DNA of 33,701 bases from Paludibacteraceae bacterium (GTDB taxonomy: Bacteria; Bacteroidota; Bacteroidia; Bacteroidales; Paludibacteraceae). The notes beneath the pieces were generated by a model. That model was not told the origin of the DNA and ran no database searches. It saw only the letters and a program-made list of their open reading frames with translations. Positions 32,351-33,701 of the stretch are shown here, one piece after another (position 1 is the first letter of the stretch; the number at the start of each line of letters is the position of its first letter). The DNA is taken from contig JAFVBR010000011.1 in assembly GCA_017479885.1 (NCBI GenBank), positions 1 through 33,701 on the forward strand, given 5' to 3'. Both the position numbers and the translations under genes were made by a program.

Positions 32351-32878
32351 ATGAGACAGAAATTATTACTGATAATTATATGCTGCGGTTGGCTATGCGC
32401 CTGCAAGGTGCAGCAACCGACAAGTTCAGCGCAGTTCATGGCGGATGTGCAGCGCGACATGCCATTCAAGGTAATCTCTTTTTCCCCTGTGCCCGGTCAC
32501 GACAACACATGGTCATTCGCCTGTGACGATTACATCGAACTTTCCCCCGACTACGAGGTTGATACAGAAGGTGCGAGCATGGTCTATCGTACCACTTTCA
32601 TGTCCACGCACGACACACAGCCGGCGAATGTCATCTGGCGCAATATCGTCATCAACCGCAGGGCGAAACGCGTGCTGTGTATCGACCGTCTTGTGCGGAA
32701 CGGCAGGACTTTCGGCTATGTCTATGTGCTGCAAGCGGAGACCGCGCGTTACAGCGACTCCGGCACGTTCCATTGGGATGTGAGCGACCAGAGACTGATG
32801 CTCAATGTTGCCGATGCGATAGAGGGCATGAGCGAACTATCCGTCACGCAGTTGCAGACAATGAACAAACAGAGATGA
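32351..32878 (+). CDS. Putative lipoprotein of unknown function (175 aa)
   Basis: The signal peptide ends in LCAC (Cys18). The rest is a compact beta-rich domain (WSFACDDYIELSPDYEV, NVIWRNIVINRRAKRVLCIDR) that I do not recognise. It starts 4 nt after the DUF6624-like lipoprotein, and its stop codon overlaps the start of the YjbR-family gene (ATGA at 32875-32878), so translation of the three is coupled. The gene is visibly richer in G+C than its left neighbour. Confidence 0.75.
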   Translation: MRQKLLLIIICCGWLCACKVQQPTSSAQFMADVQRDMPFKVISFSPVPGHDNTWSFACDDYIELSPDYEVDTEGASMVYRTTFMSTHDTQPANVIWRNIVINRRAKRVLCIDRLVRNGRTFGYVYVLQAETARYSDSGTFHWDVSDQRLMLNVADAIEGMSELSVTQLQTMNKQR

Positions 32879-33228
32879 ATGTAGAAGAATATCGCGATTA
32901 CTGCCTGTCGTTAGGCAATGATGTAGAAGAAAAGTTTCCGTTTGTGAAGTTCAAAAACGGCGATAGTGTGCTCGTGTTTTATGTGTGCGGACACATGTTC
33001 TGCTTCTTTGACCTCAATGATTTTCAAGTTATTTCGCTAAAGTGCCAGCCGGAACGGATTGACGAACTGAAAGCGCAATACGACTGCATCGGTAATCCCT
33101 ACAACGAGTCGCCCAAACACTGGATAGGTCTTAATCCCCACACCGCGCCCGACTCCCTTGCCCGTGACCTCATCCGCAACTCCTACAACCTCGTCAAAGC
33201 CAAATACACCAAGAAGGACGAAAAATAA
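32875..33228 (+). CDS. MmcQ/YjbR family protein (DUF419)
   Basis: The 117-aa protein starting MNVEEYRDYCLSLG fits the YjbR family length and pattern. It opens with EYRxYCLSLxxxxExFPF, a middle strand VLVFYVCGHMFCFFDL, and the C-terminal NPYNESPKHWIGLNP followed by a helix of the type DSLARDLIRNSYNLVKAK. The fold is a small DNA-binding-like CyaY-type fold; function is unsettled. The ATG overlaps the stop of the preceding gene. Earlier in-frame ATGs (from 32677) would overlap the lipoprotein gene and are not supported. Confidence 0.9.
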   Translation: MNVEEYRDYCLSLGNDVEEKFPFVKFKNGDSVLVFYVCGHMFCFFDLNDFQVISLKCQPERIDELKAQYDCIGNPYNESPKHWIGLNPHTAPDSLARDLIRNSYNLVKAKYTKKDEK

Positions 33229-33235
33229 CGATTAT

Positions 33236-33417
33236 ATGACTAAACGTAAGATTGACATCTGCGAATACGCAGGACAGATTATCAAGGCGATGCAGCCGGG
33301 ATCTTGCTGACGACCAAGGTGGGCGACAAAGTGAGCTGTCGTTTCTATACTCAAGAAACCGCCAACCACACCGCCTTCTACGCCGAAATAGTGGATGCGT
33401 ATATTATTGAAGAGTAA
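33236..33417 (+). pseudogene. Decayed flavin reductase-family gene (frameshift plus internal deletion)
   Basis: From ATG 33236 the frame reads MTKRKIDICEYAGQIIKAMQPG, the typical start of Bacteroidales flavin reductase-like FMN-binding proteins, and then stops at TGA (33308-33310). Skipping one base gives ILLTTKVGDKV, the expected continuation. That second frame then jumps to a typical C-terminal end, NHTAFYAEIVDAYIIEE, before TAA at 33415. About 130 residues of the usual middle are missing. The 182-nt length is consistent with a lost base. It lies 7 nt after the YjbR-family gene, where the intact gene was presumably co-transcribed. Confidence 0.8.
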
Positions 33418-33458
33418 ATAAACTAACTAATTAATAATTAACTAAAAATACTAAAATC

Positions 33459-33701
33459 ATGAACATCTTTGAAAGACTGACTTCGGGTTACCCGCAAGGC
33501 GATGTGAGCCCGCAAGATTTTATTGACCATCTGAGTATCGGTGCTGACGGGTGGGTCGGTGCATGGATCGCTGTCGGCTTGGCAGTTATCTTCGGCATGC
33601 TGGTGTACATCATTCCGATTTATCTGACCGAGAAAGAGAAAGTAGGACCGTACCCGCTGTGGCTGCACACGTTCTATTGCGCCGCGGATTTTATGGGTAT
33701 C
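33459..33701 (+). CDS. Membrane protein, 5' part only (runs off the window)
   Basis: The 81 visible codons start MNIFERLTSGYPQGDVSPQD. They contain one clear membrane helix (about 32-54, GWVGAWIAVGLAVIFGMLVYIIPIYL) followed by KEKVGPYPLWLHTFYCAADFMG, which probably leads into a second helix. I do not recognise the family. It is preceded by an AT-rich 40-nt gap without a consensus promoter, so it may be read from upstream. Confidence 0.7.
   Translation, partial: MNIFERLTSGYPQGDVSPQDFIDHLSIGADGWVGAWIAVGLAVIFGMLVYIIPIYLTEKEKVGPYPLWLHTFYCAADFMGI

Noticed and set aside
32677-33228. Longer 183-codon version of the YjbR-family protein
   Set aside because: The first 66 codons overlap the lipoprotein gene in another frame and show no family similarity; the ATG at 32875 gives the normal YjbR start.

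Overview
The window looks like chromosomal DNA of a member of the Bacteroidales (Prevotella/Bacteroides-like; I do not name a genus). The main reasons are the promoters and the gene families. At least eleven transcription units start with the Bacteroidetes sigma signature TTTG/TTG, a spacer of about 20 nt, then TAnnTTTG. The families include SusD-free Bacteroidetes-type lipoproteins, a C10 (streptopain-type) protease with a Bacteroidales C-terminal tail, a DUF4293 membrane protein, a tiny 29-residue basic protein next to HU, and a BtuB-like TonB receptor. Shine-Dalgarno sequences are not evident, as expected for the phylum. I see no prophage, insertion sequence, CRISPR array or rRNA operon.

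Layout. 1-2260: an acyl-CoA/AMP-forming ligase on the minus strand with its own terminator. 2262-2350: tRNA-Ser(CGA) on the plus strand. 2444-5645: two tandem paralogous lipoprotein genes on the minus strand, preceded by a long structured leader that contains a 22-codon leader ORF ending 1 nt before a strong hairpin. 6000-10133: mfd-kdsB (transcription-coupled repair, CMP-Kdo synthesis). 10194-12475: HU, a 29-aa basic protein, and RNase E/G. 12511-16297: valS followed by a TlpA-like thioredoxin lipoprotein. 16303-19055: a divergent DUF4293 gene and a BtuB-like TonB-dependent receptor. 19089-24463: kbl-tdh (threonine to glycine plus acetyl-CoA) and an M16 zinc protease, all minus strand. 24491-27220: a secreted C10 cysteine protease and a small orphan protein. 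27260-28796: a beta-CASP MBL protein (minus). 28862-33701 (plus): glutathione peroxidase, ferritin-like protein, PPOX-family protein, small winged-helix-like protein, ZIP metal transporter, two lipoproteins, a YjbR-family protein, a decayed flavin reductase, and the start of a membrane protein cut by the window end.

Functionally the left two thirds is mostly housekeeping (translation, repair, RNA turnover, envelope sugar activation). The right end is accessory: redox and metal handling plus small lipoproteins. The most interesting feature I see is the leader at 5423-5645. A short ORF encodes a Pro-Pro-Pro peptide ending NHSHAPAD, its stop lies directly against a 13-bp hairpin that pairs fully only as minus-strand RNA, and all of this precedes a lipoprotein operon. 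This suggests translation-coupled control, but that is inference.
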